A DNA stretch of 64,000 nucleotides from Actinocatenispora thailandica (GTDB lineage Bacteria > Actinomycetota > Actinomycetes > Mycobacteriales > Micromonosporaceae). Position numbers and translations under genes: made by a program. The stretch lies in NCBI RefSeq assembly GCF_016865425.1, contig NZ_AP023355.1, positions 620,001-684,000 of the forward strand. The letters are read 5' to 3'. The notes beneath the pieces are model-generated. The model saw only the letters and a list, made by a program, of their open reading frames with translations. It was not told the DNA's origin and did no database searches. Shown here one piece after another: positions 52,598 to 61,072 of this stretch (the stretch's first letter is position 1; each line of letters starts with the position of its first letter).

Positions 52598-53115
52598 TCA
52601 GCTGTGCTTGCCGCCGGTGGTCACCACGTCGCCGGCCGGGTTGAGCACGTACCACGCACCGCCGTCGGTGACCTCGCCCTGCCCGGTCGCTTTGTACGGT
52701 TTGTCGTCTCCGATGAACACGTAGAGCGGCCACCCGTGGTACGTCGCGACGTGCTTGCCGTTCGGTGCGGTCCGGGTGCCGAGCAGGTCGGCGCGCACGC
52801 CGGGCCCGGCCTTGAGATGGCCGCTGGCCGGCACCACGATCGGGGCCAGTTCTCCGCGCAGTTGCCCGTGCAGGTCACCTCGGACTGGTGGTCCGGCGGG
52901 AACATGTACAGCGGGTATCCCTTGTCGGTGACGAGGATGTCGCCGAGCTTCGGCACCGTGTGGTGCTCGATGGTCACCGTCCCCTCGGCCACGGTGAACC
53001 GCTCGCGCTCGACGAAGTGCTGGTATGCCCAGACGAAGAGGCCGGCGACGCCGAGGAGCACGACGACGACCGCGATGGCGACGGTCAGCAGGACTCGGGA
53101 TCGACGCATGGCCAT
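52598..53115 (-). pseudogene. Secreted-repeat (PF03640-like) protein, frameshifted
   Basis: The gene would encode about 170 residues: an N-terminal membrane helix (RVLLTVAIAVVVVLLGVAG), then DILVTDKGYPLYMFPPDHQS and CTGNCAENWP, which match secreted-repeat proteins of actinobacteria. After ENWP the frame breaks; one extra C in the run at 52842-52845 restores PIVVPASGHLKAGPGVRAD and the rest of the repeat (GWPLYVFIGDDKP, WYVLNPAGDVV) to a stop at 52598. ATG at 53115 has GGGGAGG upstream. It may be a real pseudogene or a homopolymer error. It is divergent from the TetR gene. Confidence 0.75.
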
Positions 53116-53148
53116 GGCGTGGCCTCCCCGTTTCAGGCGCGCTTGAAT

Positions 53149-53192
53149 TAGCACCGCGATATTAACATAGACGTATTAATACGAGCGTGCTA
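53149..53192. promoter_or_regulatory. 44-bp imperfect dyad between divergent genes
   Basis: Outer arms TAGCAC/GTGCTA and inner arms TATTAA/TTAATA around a central AT-rich spacer. It lies between the secreted-repeat gene and the TetR gene and overlaps the TetR -10 (TAGATT, 53191-53196). Likely TetR operator. Confidence 0.65.
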
Positions 53193-53202
53193 GATTGACT
53201 GG

Positions 53203-53784
53203 GTGCCCAAGGAAGTCGATCACGAGGCGCGTCGGCGGGAGCTGGCCGACGCGGTCTGCCGCGTCATCGCGAGGGAAGGGCTGGCCGGCGTCTCGCTCCG
53301 CGTCGTCGCGGACGAGGCCGGCTGGTCGATCGGATCGATGCGGTACTACTTCACGACCAAGGACGAGCTGCTGCAGTTCGCTCTGCGGCGCGTCGACGAC
53401 CGCATCGAGCAGCGGCTCGACGCCTCGTGCGTGCAGCCGACACTGCTCGGCCGGGCGCACGCGGTGATCGACGAGCTGCTGCCGCTCGACGTGCAGCGAC
53501 GCGAGGAGGCGCTCGTCTGGCTGGCCTTCGTGTCCCGGGCGACGACCGACGCCAAGCTGGCGCCGATGGCCGCCGAGGTGTGGACCCGGCTCAACGAGGT
53601 GTTCGTCGGTTTGCTGCGCGCCGCGGTCGAGGCCGGTGAACTGCCCGCCGACCTCGACCTGGTGCGGGAAGGCGGTCGCCTGCAGGCGCTGATCGACGGG
53701 CTCGTGGTGCACCTGGTCTCGGCCCCGAACGGGTCGGGACCGCCCTGGCCGCCGAGCTCGCGCACGGATATCTGGACCAGCTGA
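53203..53784 (+). CDS. TetR family regulator, 3' end probably frameshifted
   Basis: A TetR-type repressor. Residues 1-55 form the helix-turn-helix: LADAVCRVIAREGLAGVSLR, RVVADEAGWSIGSMRYYFTTK. The C-terminal helices follow (DELLPLDVQRREEALVWLAF). As written the protein ends in an odd proline-rich tail after HLVSAP, but one extra C in the run at 53723-53726 gives ERVGTALAAELAHGYLDQL and a stop at 53807, as in typical TetR proteins. GTG at 53203 lies six bases after TAGATT, a leaderless start. It may control the divergent secreted-repeat gene or the copper-enzyme genes downstream. Confidence 0.85.
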   Translation: MPKEVDHEARRRELADAVCRVIAREGLAGVSLRVVADEAGWSIGSMRYYFTTKDELLQFALRRVDDRIEQRLDASCVQPTLLGRAHAVIDELLPLDVQRREEALVWLAFVSRATTDAKLAPMAAEVWTRLNEVFVGLLRAAVEAGELPADLDLVREGGRLQALIDGLVVHLVSAPNGSGPPWPPSSRTDIWTS

Positions 53785-53876
53785 CAGCGGTGCCGGGCCG
53801 GGCCTGACGGCCGGTCGTCCGGCGCCCCGGGGTGCACCGGAGCGGACGCCGCGGTGTGGAAACGGAGATCTTTGGC

Positions 53877-54416
53877 ATGGCGCGCAACGCATACCGATCG
53901 ACCGGTGAGTTCCGGCGCACCTCGGCCGGGTCGCCGCTGCGGCGGCTGGCCGTCGGCACCGTGGCCGGCTTCACCCTGCTGGCTACCGTCGCGGGCTGCA
54001 ACGGCCGGACGTCCGGGTCGGCCGCGCCACACGGGGCGAGCACCCACCACGGCGCCTCCGCCACCGCGGATCCCACGCCCTCGTCCGCCACGCCGTCCGC
54101 GCGCGCAGACGGCGGCGGTGCCGGCAGCAAGGACCAGGTCGTCCGGCTGGACGCGACCCAGCAGATGCGGTTCCAGCCCGCGAAGGTCGAGGTGCATCCG
54201 GGTCGGGTGACGGTGCGGGTGCACAACACCGGATCGATGCCGCACGAGTGGGAGGTCGAGGGGATCAGCGGGGCCAAGATCGCGATCGTGGTCGGCGGCG
54301 AGACGCAGTCGGTGACCTTCTCCGTACCGCGCACCGGCAGCTTCCGGATGGAGTGCTCCTGGCACGCCAAGCACGGCATGGTCGGCACGTTCGTGGTGCG
54401 GGCCGGGCACAGCTGA
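53877..54416 (+). CDS. Cupredoxin-domain lipoprotein
   Basis: A 179-residue lipoprotein. The signal region ends in a lipobox (LLATVAGC), then a serine/threonine-rich linker, then a cupredoxin domain (about 85-178). Copper ligand pattern: His in MPHEWEVEG, Cys in FRMECSWHAKHGM with His and Met following, the type 1 Cys-x2-His-x-x-x-x-Met layout. It is likely a periplasmic or surface electron carrier for the multicopper oxidase that follows with a TGATG overlap. GGAGAT precedes the ATG. Confidence 0.87.
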   Translation: MARNAYRSTGEFRRTSAGSPLRRLAVGTVAGFTLLATVAGCNGRTSGSAAPHGASTHHGASATADPTPSSATPSARADGGGAGSKDQVVRLDATQQMRFQPAKVEVHPGRVTVRVHNTGSMPHEWEVEGISGAKIAIVVGGETQSVTFSVPRTGSFRMECSWHAKHGMVGTFVVRAGHS

Positions 54417-55957
54417 TGCCCGACCGCGAGGCGCCCGAGCCGGACCCCGACCAGCCGGACCGGCGCACCGGCCCGGGCCGGCGGGCGGTACTCGCCGGGG
54501 GCGTCGGTGTGGTGGGCGCGGCCCTGACCGGTACCTGGTGGTGGCGCAGCGGCAGGCGGCAGTTCGGGCCGGACGAGCCGAAACCCGCCGGTACGGTCGG
54601 GCCGCACGACACCGTGGTCGAGCGGACCGACCAGCGGCGGCACTGGTCCGGGCGAACCACCTCGGTCACCCTGACCGCGCAACAGGGCACCCTCGACCTC
54701 GCCGGGCGGCAGGCGCGGACCTGGCTCTACGACGGCGGTCCGATGGCCGCCGCGGTACGCGTCCGGGCCGGCGACCGGTTGCACGCCAGGCTGGTGAACC
54801 GGCTCGAGGCGGCCACCACGGTGCACTGGCACGGGCTCCGGATCCGCAACGACATGGACGGTGTGCCGGACGTGACGATGCCGGCGGTGCGGCCCGGTGA
54901 CACGTTCGACTACCGGTTCGTGGTGCCCGATCCGGGCACCTACTGGTTGCACTCGCACGTCGGGGTGCAACGCGATCGAGGCCTGTACGCGCCGCTGATC
55001 GTCACCGATCCGCACGAGCCGGGCGACTACGACCACGACGAGACGATCGTTCTGGACGACTGGACCGACGGGGTCGGCCCGACCCCGGACGCGATCCTCG
55101 GCGAGCTGCGGGCCGGGCACACCGGCGGCACCGTACGGCCGGTGATGGCGCCGTCGTCGCCGTGGGGGCCGATGACCTCCGAACTGACCTACCCGCTGCA
55201 CCTGGCCAACGCGCGCCCGCCGGAGGATCCGGCCGTGATCCGGGCCAGGCCCGGCCAGCGGCTGCGGCTCCGGCTGATCAACGCCTCGGCCGCCACCCCG
55301 TACCGGGTCGCGTTCTCCGGGCACCGGATGACGGTGACGCACGCCGACGGCTGGCCGGTTCGTCCGACCACTGTGGACACGCTGCTGATCGGGATGGCCG
55401 AGCGGTACGACGTACTCGTCACCGTCGGCGACGGCGCGTTCGGGCTGGTGGCCGCGGCCGAGGGCGGCAAGGGTGTCGCGCGGGCGGTGGTCCGCACCGG
55501 CGCCGGCACGACTCCGCCGCCCACCGCTCGGCCGGCGGAGTTGCGCCGCCGGCTGCTGTGCTACCCGGACCTGCGCCCGGTCGCCGGCACCGCGCTGCCG
55601 AAGCGGCCGGTCGACCGCACGGTTCGGTTGCTGCTGAGCCAGGGCACGTCGCATCCGGTGACCTGGCTGATCGACGACCACGCCTGGCCGCACCGCAAAC
55701 CGGTGCCGGTACGCCAAGGCGAGCGGGTGCGCATCGACCTGGTCAACGCGAGCGCCATGGCCCACCCGATCCACCTGCACGGCCACACCTTCGCGCTGGC
55801 CGACACCGGCGTGCGCAAGGACACCGTGGTGGTGCTGCCGGGCAAGACGACCTCGATCCTGGTCCAGGCCGACAACCCCGGCCGCTGGCTGCTGCACTGC
55901 CACAACGCGTACCACATGGCGCTCGGCATGACGACCGAGCTGGACTACCTGACCTGA
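54416..55957 (+). CDS. Multicopper oxidase, laccase-like, Tat-exported
   Basis: A 513-residue three-domain multicopper oxidase. A Tat-like signal is seen in the first 60 residues (GRRAVLAGGVGVVG). The four copper motifs are present: HWHG (about 137-140), HSH (about 178), HPIHLHGH (about 450-457) and HCHNAYHMALGM (about 494-505). It should oxidise phenols or metal ions with reduction of oxygen to water, outside the membrane. It is translationally coupled to the cupredoxin gene, its likely electron partner. Its 3' end overlaps the convergent MFS gene by 13 bp. Confidence 0.9.
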   Translation: MPDREAPEPDPDQPDRRTGPGRRAVLAGGVGVVGAALTGTWWWRSGRRQFGPDEPKPAGTVGPHDTVVERTDQRRHWSGRTTSVTLTAQQGTLDLAGRQARTWLYDGGPMAAAVRVRAGDRLHARLVNRLEAATTVHWHGLRIRNDMDGVPDVTMPAVRPGDTFDYRFVVPDPGTYWLHSHVGVQRDRGLYAPLIVTDPHEPGDYDHDETIVLDDWTDGVGPTPDAILGELRAGHTGGTVRPVMAPSSPWGPMTSELTYPLHLANARPPEDPAVIRARPGQRLRLRLINASAATPYRVAFSGHRMTVTHADGWPVRPTTVDTLLIGMAERYDVLVTVGDGAFGLVAAAEGGKGVARAVVRTGAGTTPPPTARPAELRRRLLCYPDLRPVAGTALPKRPVDRTVRLLLSQGTSHPVTWLIDDHAWPHRKPVPVRQGERVRIDLVNASAMAHPIHLHGHTFALADTGVRKDTVVVLPGKTTSILVQADNPGRWLLHCHNAYHMALGMTTELDYLT

Positions 55958-57225
55958 CCGCCGCGGATCGCGTGCCTCGGCACCCAACCGGTGCGGCGGT
56001 GCGTCCCGCGGTACTGCGGCTCGTGCACCGCGGCGCGGGCCAGCACCCGGCGGAACGGCAGCGACATCAGCACGGCGAGCGCCGCGGCGGCGCCGGCGAT
56101 CAGGAACGACGTGTGGGCGCCGCGCGCATCGGTGACCGTACCGGCGGCGCTGACGCCGATCCCGAGGCCGAGACCGACGGTGGTCTGCACCCAGGAGTAC
56201 CCCTCGGTGATCTTCTCCGCCGGTACCAGTTCCTGGATCAGTTCGTGCGCGCCGATCAGCGCGGGCGCCAGGGCGATACCGGCGACGACGACGCCGGCGG
56301 CCAGCAGGCCGGTGTTCGGTGCCAGCATGACCGGCACCATGCCGACGAGCACGCAGGCGATCGACAGCACGAACCGGTTCGCCGCGCGACCCCGCCAGGT
56401 ACGCGAGCCGTACACGAGGCCGGCGACGAGGCTGCCGACCGAGAACGCGGCGACGATCGGCCCGGACAGCCCGGTGTGCCCGTGTTCCTTGGTGTAGGCG
56501 ACGATCGTCGCCTCGACCGCACCGAGGATGGTGCCGAGCGCGACGCACACCGCGGCGACGACCCGGATGCCGCCGATGCGCAGCACCGAACCGGAGTCGA
56601 CGGCCGGTCGCGGGTGCGGGCCGCCGCCACCCTTGCGGGTCGCGAACAGCACGCCGCCGACCAGCGTGCAGGCCATCGCGCCGACGAAGCCGGCGGCGCC
56701 GGTGATCGAGGTGGACAGCAGCGTGGCGAGCAGCGGGCCGAGGATGTAGACGAGTTCGTCGATCGCGGACTCCAGCGACAGCGCGACGCTCAGCGCGGGT
56801 GCGCCGGGTGGTGCGTCCGGACCGCTGAGGATGTCGGTCCAGCGGGACCGCACCAGCGCGCCGATCGACGGGAAGGTGGTGCCAGCGACGAATCCGAAGG
56901 CCAGCAGCAGCAGGTCGGGACCGTGCAGCAGGCAGCACAACAGGATCGCGGTCAGCGCCGCGGTGTGCGCCAGCACCACCGGCAGCAGTACCCGGCGCTG
57001 CCCCCACCGGTCGACCAGGCGGCCGCGTTGCGCGGAGGTCAACGACTGTGCCAGCAGCAGCGAGCCGCTGAGCATGCCGGCCAGCGTGTACGAGCCGACC
57101 GTGGACGTGACGAGCAGGATGCCGCTGAGCCCGAGCATCGACATCGGCAGCCGCCCGATGAGCCCGGTGATGACGAAACCCTTGGTGTACCGGATCGACA
57201 GCAGCTTGCCGTAGTCGTTGCTCAA
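55945..57225 (-). CDS. MFS transporter
   Basis: A 426-residue major facilitator with 12 helices. The loop 2-3 motif appears as RGRLVDRWGQRRVLL, and the N-terminal YTKGFVITGLIGRLPMSMLG begins the first helix. Proteins of this shape usually export drugs or metabolites. The TTG start at 57225 has GGGAGA five to nine bases upstream. It is divergent from the halogenase gene, and so a candidate exporter of the cluster product. It is also convergent with, and overlaps, the multicopper oxidase gene by 13 bp. Confidence 0.83.
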   Translation of the reverse strand: MSNDYGKLLSIRYTKGFVITGLIGRLPMSMLGLSGILLVTSTVGSYTLAGMLSGSLLLAQSLTSAQRGRLVDRWGQRRVLLPVVLAHTAALTAILLCCLLHGPDLLLLAFGFVAGTTFPSIGALVRSRWTDILSGPDAPPGAPALSVALSLESAIDELVYILGPLLATLLSTSITGAAGFVGAMACTLVGGVLFATRKGGGGPHPRPAVDSGSVLRIGGIRVVAAVCVALGTILGAVEATIVAYTKEHGHTGLSGPIVAAFSVGSLVAGLVYGSRTWRGRAANRFVLSIACVLVGMVPVMLAPNTGLLAAGVVVAGIALAPALIGAHELIQELVPAEKITEGYSWVQTTVGLGLGIGVSAAGTVTDARGAHTSFLIAGAAAALAVLMSLPFRRVLARAAVHEPQYRGTHRRTGWVPRHAIRGGQVR

Positions 57226-57633
57226 CGCGTTCTCCCGCCCGTCGCCCGCCCCTCGCGGCTGCCGTACCGGTTCCGAACGTCGCCCGTCGCCGGTGTCGAC
57301 CGGCCCGGGTGATGGGCCTGCGTGTGGATGTTTCGCTGTGGGGAGCGCGATGCAGCTGTGCGGTGCCACGGACGGGATGGTGGGTGCGCAGCCTCCGATG
57401 CGGACCATACTGCCGATTTCCGCACCGAGATTGGTTGCCGACAAACACTTCGGTGATGTTCTCGGTCGGCCGTTGCGGGAATGCTGGCACGCTGTGTGCA
57501 CCCGGGCGCCGCGGTGATGGTGCGACGGCGGTGTCCGGTCGAATCCGCTCGCTGACAGCCGACGTCCGAGTACGGCACATCTGGCGGGCCGTTCCCCCGC
57601 CACGAGGTGGGCGAGAGATGAATCGGGGCCACA
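57226..57633. other. Divergent intergenic region between MFS and halogenase genes, 408 bp
   Basis: Should hold promoters for both directions. CATACT near 57408 is a weak -10-like element on the plus strand. I saw no strong dyad and no gene; the short open frames here do not resemble any protein I know. Confidence 0.5.
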
Positions 57634-59445
57634 ATGAGCCGTGAGATCGGTACCCACTACGACGTCATCATCATGGGTGGCGGGCCGGGCGGATCCACCC
57701 TGGGTGCGCAGCTGGCCAGGACGACGGACCTGAGTGTCGCGATCTTCGACAAGGTCAAGTTCCCGCGGGAACACATCGGCGAGTCGCTCGCCCATCCGTC
57801 GACCTCCGCCATGCAGGAGATCGGAATCCTGGACAAGGTGGCGAACGCGGACTTCACCGTCAAGAAGTTCGGCGGCATCTTCTACTGGGACGGCACCGAA
57901 CCGACGGCCGGCTTCTTCGACCACGCGCACTGGGCCGAGGACGGGGAGTCCCGCTTCGCCTTCCACGTCAACCGGGAGGACCTCGACGACCTGCTGCTGC
58001 GGCACGCCGAGGAGCTGGGTGTGCACGTGTTCGAGGAGACGTCGGTGCAGGGCTACACGCCGCTGCCGGGTGGCTGCGAGGTGCGCCTCGCCGGCGGCCG
58101 GACCGTGCACGGGACGTTCTTCGTCGACGCGTCCGGTCGGCGCAACAGCATCACCTCGCCGCAGAAGCGCCAGCACCTGTCCGCGTACCGCAACATCGCG
58201 GTGTGGCAGCACTACACGGGTTGCCGGCACGGCTACTCGATCGACCGCGACTGGAACATCTTCCACGCCGAGAGCAAGTCGCCGATCGTGTGCTCCGCGT
58301 TCGAGGACGGCTGGGCCTGGTTCATTCCGGTACCGAAGAGGATCGACGGTCGCTGGGTGGTCACCCACTCGATCGGGATCGTGACGGTGCCCGAGGTGCT
58401 GCGTGAGGAGGGGAAGGACTTCACCGACCCGGACGTGTTCCGCAAGACGATCGACCGGATCCCGCTGATCCGCGATCTCGCCACCGACGGCACGCCGATC
58501 CGGCGCAAGATGAGCACCGCGACGAACTACTCGATGATCAACGACGAGTTCGTCGACTTCGACGACAAGTGGTTGCTGGTCGGCGATGCCGCGTACTTCG
58601 TCGATCCGCTGTTCTCGTCCGGCGTCGCGTTCGCGATGCACCACGCGCTGTCGGCCGCGACCCTGATTCGTACCGCGGTCGATCCGAACGTTCCCGAGCA
58701 GTACAAGCGGGACGTGTGGACCGACTACGACCGGGAGTGGCACGCCATCGCGGAGACGTACTCGCTGTCGATCGACCAGTGGTACCACGCGATCGGCGAG
58801 AACCACCCGCAGAGCGTGTACTGGAAGTCCCGCGGCAACACCGTCGACCTGGGTGTTCGCGAGGAGACGTTCGAGATCCTGCTGAGTACGGCGATGGACG
58901 CGGAACTGTTGCGCACCATGACCAAGCACAGTTACGCGGCGGAGGACCTCGACCCGGACGGCCCGTACGTGCGGGCGCTCGGGCTGGCCGATCCGGGTGA
59001 TCCCGGTGACGACGACGTGGTGCGGATCGTCGACGGCGCCACGATGCGGGAGAGCCTCGGGCTGGATCTGCCCGGCTTCAAGGGGAACCTGCCGCCGGTG
59101 TCGTTCGAGATCCCGGCCGAGTACCGGGACGCCGTCGCGCGGTACTGGCGGGACCCGGTCGCCAACGGCGACGTGCTGCCGTCGCCGGTCGCGAACCCCG
59201 AGGTGTGCCACCGGTTCTCGGTGCCGGGCGCGGACCGCGAGGTGCGCAGCTTCCCGGACCAGGACGGCGGTGTGGTGGTGTGGAAGGCGCTGTCGTCCGG
59301 GCCGCGAAGCTACCGCGAGCTGCGCGGCGAGCTCAACGAGATCCAGCTGAACTTCATCAAGTTGCTGAAGCGCGCCGGTGTCGTCGAGGTGGTGGCGGCC
59401 GGCAGCAAACCGGTCGAATCCGTTGCGATGCCGACCGTCGACTGA
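57634..59445 (+). CDS. Flavin-dependent halogenase
   Basis: A 603-residue flavin-dependent halogenase. FAD binding GGGPGGS is at residues 15-21, the halogenase motif GWAWFIP (G-W-x-W-x-I-P) at about 226-232, with FPREHIGESL near 47 and VGDAAYFVDPLFSSGVAFA near 315. The C-terminal 200 residues are longer than in tryptophan halogenases and resemble the CmlS/CndH branch, which often acts on carrier-bound or phenolic/pyrrole substrates. A partner flavin reductase is not in the window. GGGGCC is the only weak ribosome site, so translation efficiency is uncertain. It leads a likely operon with fabI. Confidence 0.92.
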   Translation: MSREIGTHYDVIIMGGGPGGSTLGAQLARTTDLSVAIFDKVKFPREHIGESLAHPSTSAMQEIGILDKVANADFTVKKFGGIFYWDGTEPTAGFFDHAHWAEDGESRFAFHVNREDLDDLLLRHAEELGVHVFEETSVQGYTPLPGGCEVRLAGGRTVHGTFFVDASGRRNSITSPQKRQHLSAYRNIAVWQHYTGCRHGYSIDRDWNIFHAESKSPIVCSAFEDGWAWFIPVPKRIDGRWVVTHSIGIVTVPEVLREEGKDFTDPDVFRKTIDRIPLIRDLATDGTPIRRKMSTATNYSMINDEFVDFDDKWLLVGDAAYFVDPLFSSGVAFAMHHALSAATLIRTAVDPNVPEQYKRDVWTDYDREWHAIAETYSLSIDQWYHAIGENHPQSVYWKSRGNTVDLGVREETFEILLSTAMDAELLRTMTKHSYAAEDLDPDGPYVRALGLADPGDPGDDDVVRIVDGATMRESLGLDLPGFKGNLPPVSFEIPAEYRDAVARYWRDPVANGDVLPSPVANPEVCHRFSVPGADREVRSFPDQDGGVVVWKALSSGPRSYRELRGELNEIQLNFIKLLKRAGVVEVVAAGSKPVESVAMPTVD

Positions 59446-59474
59446 GCGGTACGAACTGGAGGAGGGTACTGCCG

Positions 59475-60239
59475 ATGGGAATCCTGGACGGGAAGAAGAT
59501 CCTCGTCACCGGGGTACTGACGACGGCGTCCATCGCGTTCGAGGTGGCTCGGCTGGCGCAGGAGCAGGGCGCCACCGTGGTGCTGACCGGGTACGGGCGG
59601 TTGAGCCTGGTGAAGCGGATCGCGAACCGCCTGCCGGCGCCGGCGCCGGTGGTGGAGCTGGACGTGACGAACGAGGAGCACCTCGACAGCCTGGCCGACC
59701 GGGTGGCCGAGCACGTCGACGAGCTCGACGGGGTGCTGCACTCGATCGCGTTCGCGCCGGAGACGGCGCTGGGCGGCGAGTTCCTGCAGACCCGGTGGAA
59801 CGACGTGGCGCACGCGATGCACGTGTCGGCGTACTCGTTGAAGGCGTTGGCGATGGCGGTGGCCCCGCTGATGCGGACCGGCGGGTCGCTGGTCGGGATG
59901 GACTTCGACGCGCGGTTCGCCTGGTCCTCGTACGACTGGATGGGGGTGGCGAAGGCCGGCCTGGAGTCCTGCAACCGCTACCTCGCGCGGTACCTGGGGC
60001 CGAAGGGGGTGCGGTGCAACCTGGTCGCGGCCGGCCCGCTGCGCACCATGGCGGCGTCCAACATCCCCGGCTTCGGCGAGTTCGAGGGCGCCTGGGCGGC
60101 GCGGGCGCCGATGGGATGGAAGGCGGACGCGGTCGAGCCCGTGGCCCGGACCTGCATCGCGCTGCTGTCCGACTGGATGCCGGTGACCAACGGCGAGATC
60201 GTGCACGCCGACGGCGGGTACCACGCGGTGGGTGACTGA
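59475..60239 (+). CDS. Enoyl-ACP reductase, InhA/FabI-like
   Basis: A 254-residue NADH-dependent enoyl-[acyl-carrier-protein] reductase, close to mycobacterial InhA. NAD-binding GVLTTASIAFEVA, catalytic Tyr and Lys in YDWMGVAKA, and the typical DVTNEEHL and RTMAASN. At the site of E. coli FabI Gly93 (S-I-G-F), a triclosan-resistance position, this protein has Ala (SIAFAP), as in S. aureus FabI. GGAGGAGGG before the ATG is a strong ribosome site. Its location beside a halogenase, not beside fabG, suggests a cluster-specific copy: resistance target or pathway enzyme. Confidence 0.93.
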   Translation: MGILDGKKILVTGVLTTASIAFEVARLAQEQGATVVLTGYGRLSLVKRIANRLPAPAPVVELDVTNEEHLDSLADRVAEHVDELDGVLHSIAFAPETALGGEFLQTRWNDVAHAMHVSAYSLKALAMAVAPLMRTGGSLVGMDFDARFAWSSYDWMGVAKAGLESCNRYLARYLGPKGVRCNLVAAGPLRTMAASNIPGFGEFEGAWAARAPMGWKADAVEPVARTCIALLSDWMPVTNGEIVHADGGYHAVGD

Positions 60240-60240
60240 G

Positions 60241-61038
60241 ATGACCGTGCTGGAGAGCGCGGCCGTGGCCCAGCCGCAGGCCGTACCGGTGCGCCGGTCG
60301 GTGTACCGGCTGGGCGCGGCGGCGACGCTGCTCGGTGTCGCCGCCGGGCTGGTGGTGACCGTCGTTCTGGAACTGGGCGTGCAGGACCCGTTCGGCGACG
60401 TGCCGACCCTGACGTACCTGAAGGGGATCCTCGCGGCCCGCAACGTGTGGCTCGTGGTGCACCTGGTGTTCGCCTTCGTGGTGCTGCTCAAGCTGGTCGG
60501 GTTGCTCAGCCTGGGCGACATCCTGGAGCAGGGGCCGGCGCGGCCGCTCGCCCGGGCGGCCGGCGGGCTGGCGATCTGCGGTGCCGGGATGTTCCTGGTC
60601 ACCATGGTGCACGACGGCTACCTGCACGAGTACCTGGCGACCAGCTGGGAGCAGGCGAACGCCGCCACCCGGCCGGAGTGGGTGCCGATCTTCGCCGAGG
60701 GGGTCCGGGACACCCTGGGCACCGAGCTGGGCTCGCTCGCCGCGATGACCGGGCTCGCCCCGATCGGGTACGGCCTCGCCATCCTGCTCGGCTCGCGGCT
60801 GCCCCGCTGGGTCGGCTGGCTCGGCGTGCTGGGCGGCATCGGCGCCGTGTTCACCACCGGCTACCTGTGGATGACCGGCAACACCAACCTCGGCTACGGC
60901 GTGCTGTACCCGGTGTTCGCCACGCTGCTGCCGCTGATCTGGTACGTGGCGATCGCGGTGCTGTTGTGGCGGCGCGGCGGCGACCGGACGGTGAACGTGC
61001 CGCGGCACGCGCCGGCCGCCAACCGGGCCGCCTACTGA
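60241..61038 (+). CDS. Six-helix membrane protein (DUF4386-like)
   Basis: A 265-residue membrane protein with about six helices: VYRLGAAATLLGVAAGLVVTVV, then VWLVVHLVFAFVVLLKLVGLL, ARAAGGLAICGAGMFLVT, LAAMTGLAPIGYGLAILLG, VGWLGVLGGIGAVFTTGYLW and VLYPVFATLLPLIWYVAIAV. A conserved HDGYLHEYL follows helix 3. DUF4386 proteins have this layout but no known function. It starts one base after the fabI stop, or at GTG 60232 overlapping it, so it belongs to the same transcript. Confidence 0.7.
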   Translation: MTVLESAAVAQPQAVPVRRSVYRLGAAATLLGVAAGLVVTVVLELGVQDPFGDVPTLTYLKGILAARNVWLVVHLVFAFVVLLKLVGLLSLGDILEQGPARPLARAAGGLAICGAGMFLVTMVHDGYLHEYLATSWEQANAATRPEWVPIFAEGVRDTLGTELGSLAAMTGLAPIGYGLAILLGSRLPRWVGWLGVLGGIGAVFTTGYLWMTGNTNLGYGVLYPVFATLLPLIWYVAIAVLLWRRGGDRTVNVPRHAPAANRAAY

Positions 61039-61072
61039 CCCCGGCGACACAGTCGAGAAGGAGCGGTACGAG

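Noticed and set aside
53346..57634. Minus-strand open frames opposite the TetR, cupredoxin and multicopper oxidase genes
   Set aside because: They are antisense to genes with clear copper and DNA-binding motifs and have shadow-frame composition.
55945..59211. 1088-codon minus-strand frame extending the MFS protein through the halogenase gene
   Set aside because: The part beyond 57225 is antisense to the halogenase and unlike any transporter; the MFS protein starts at the TTG at 57225.
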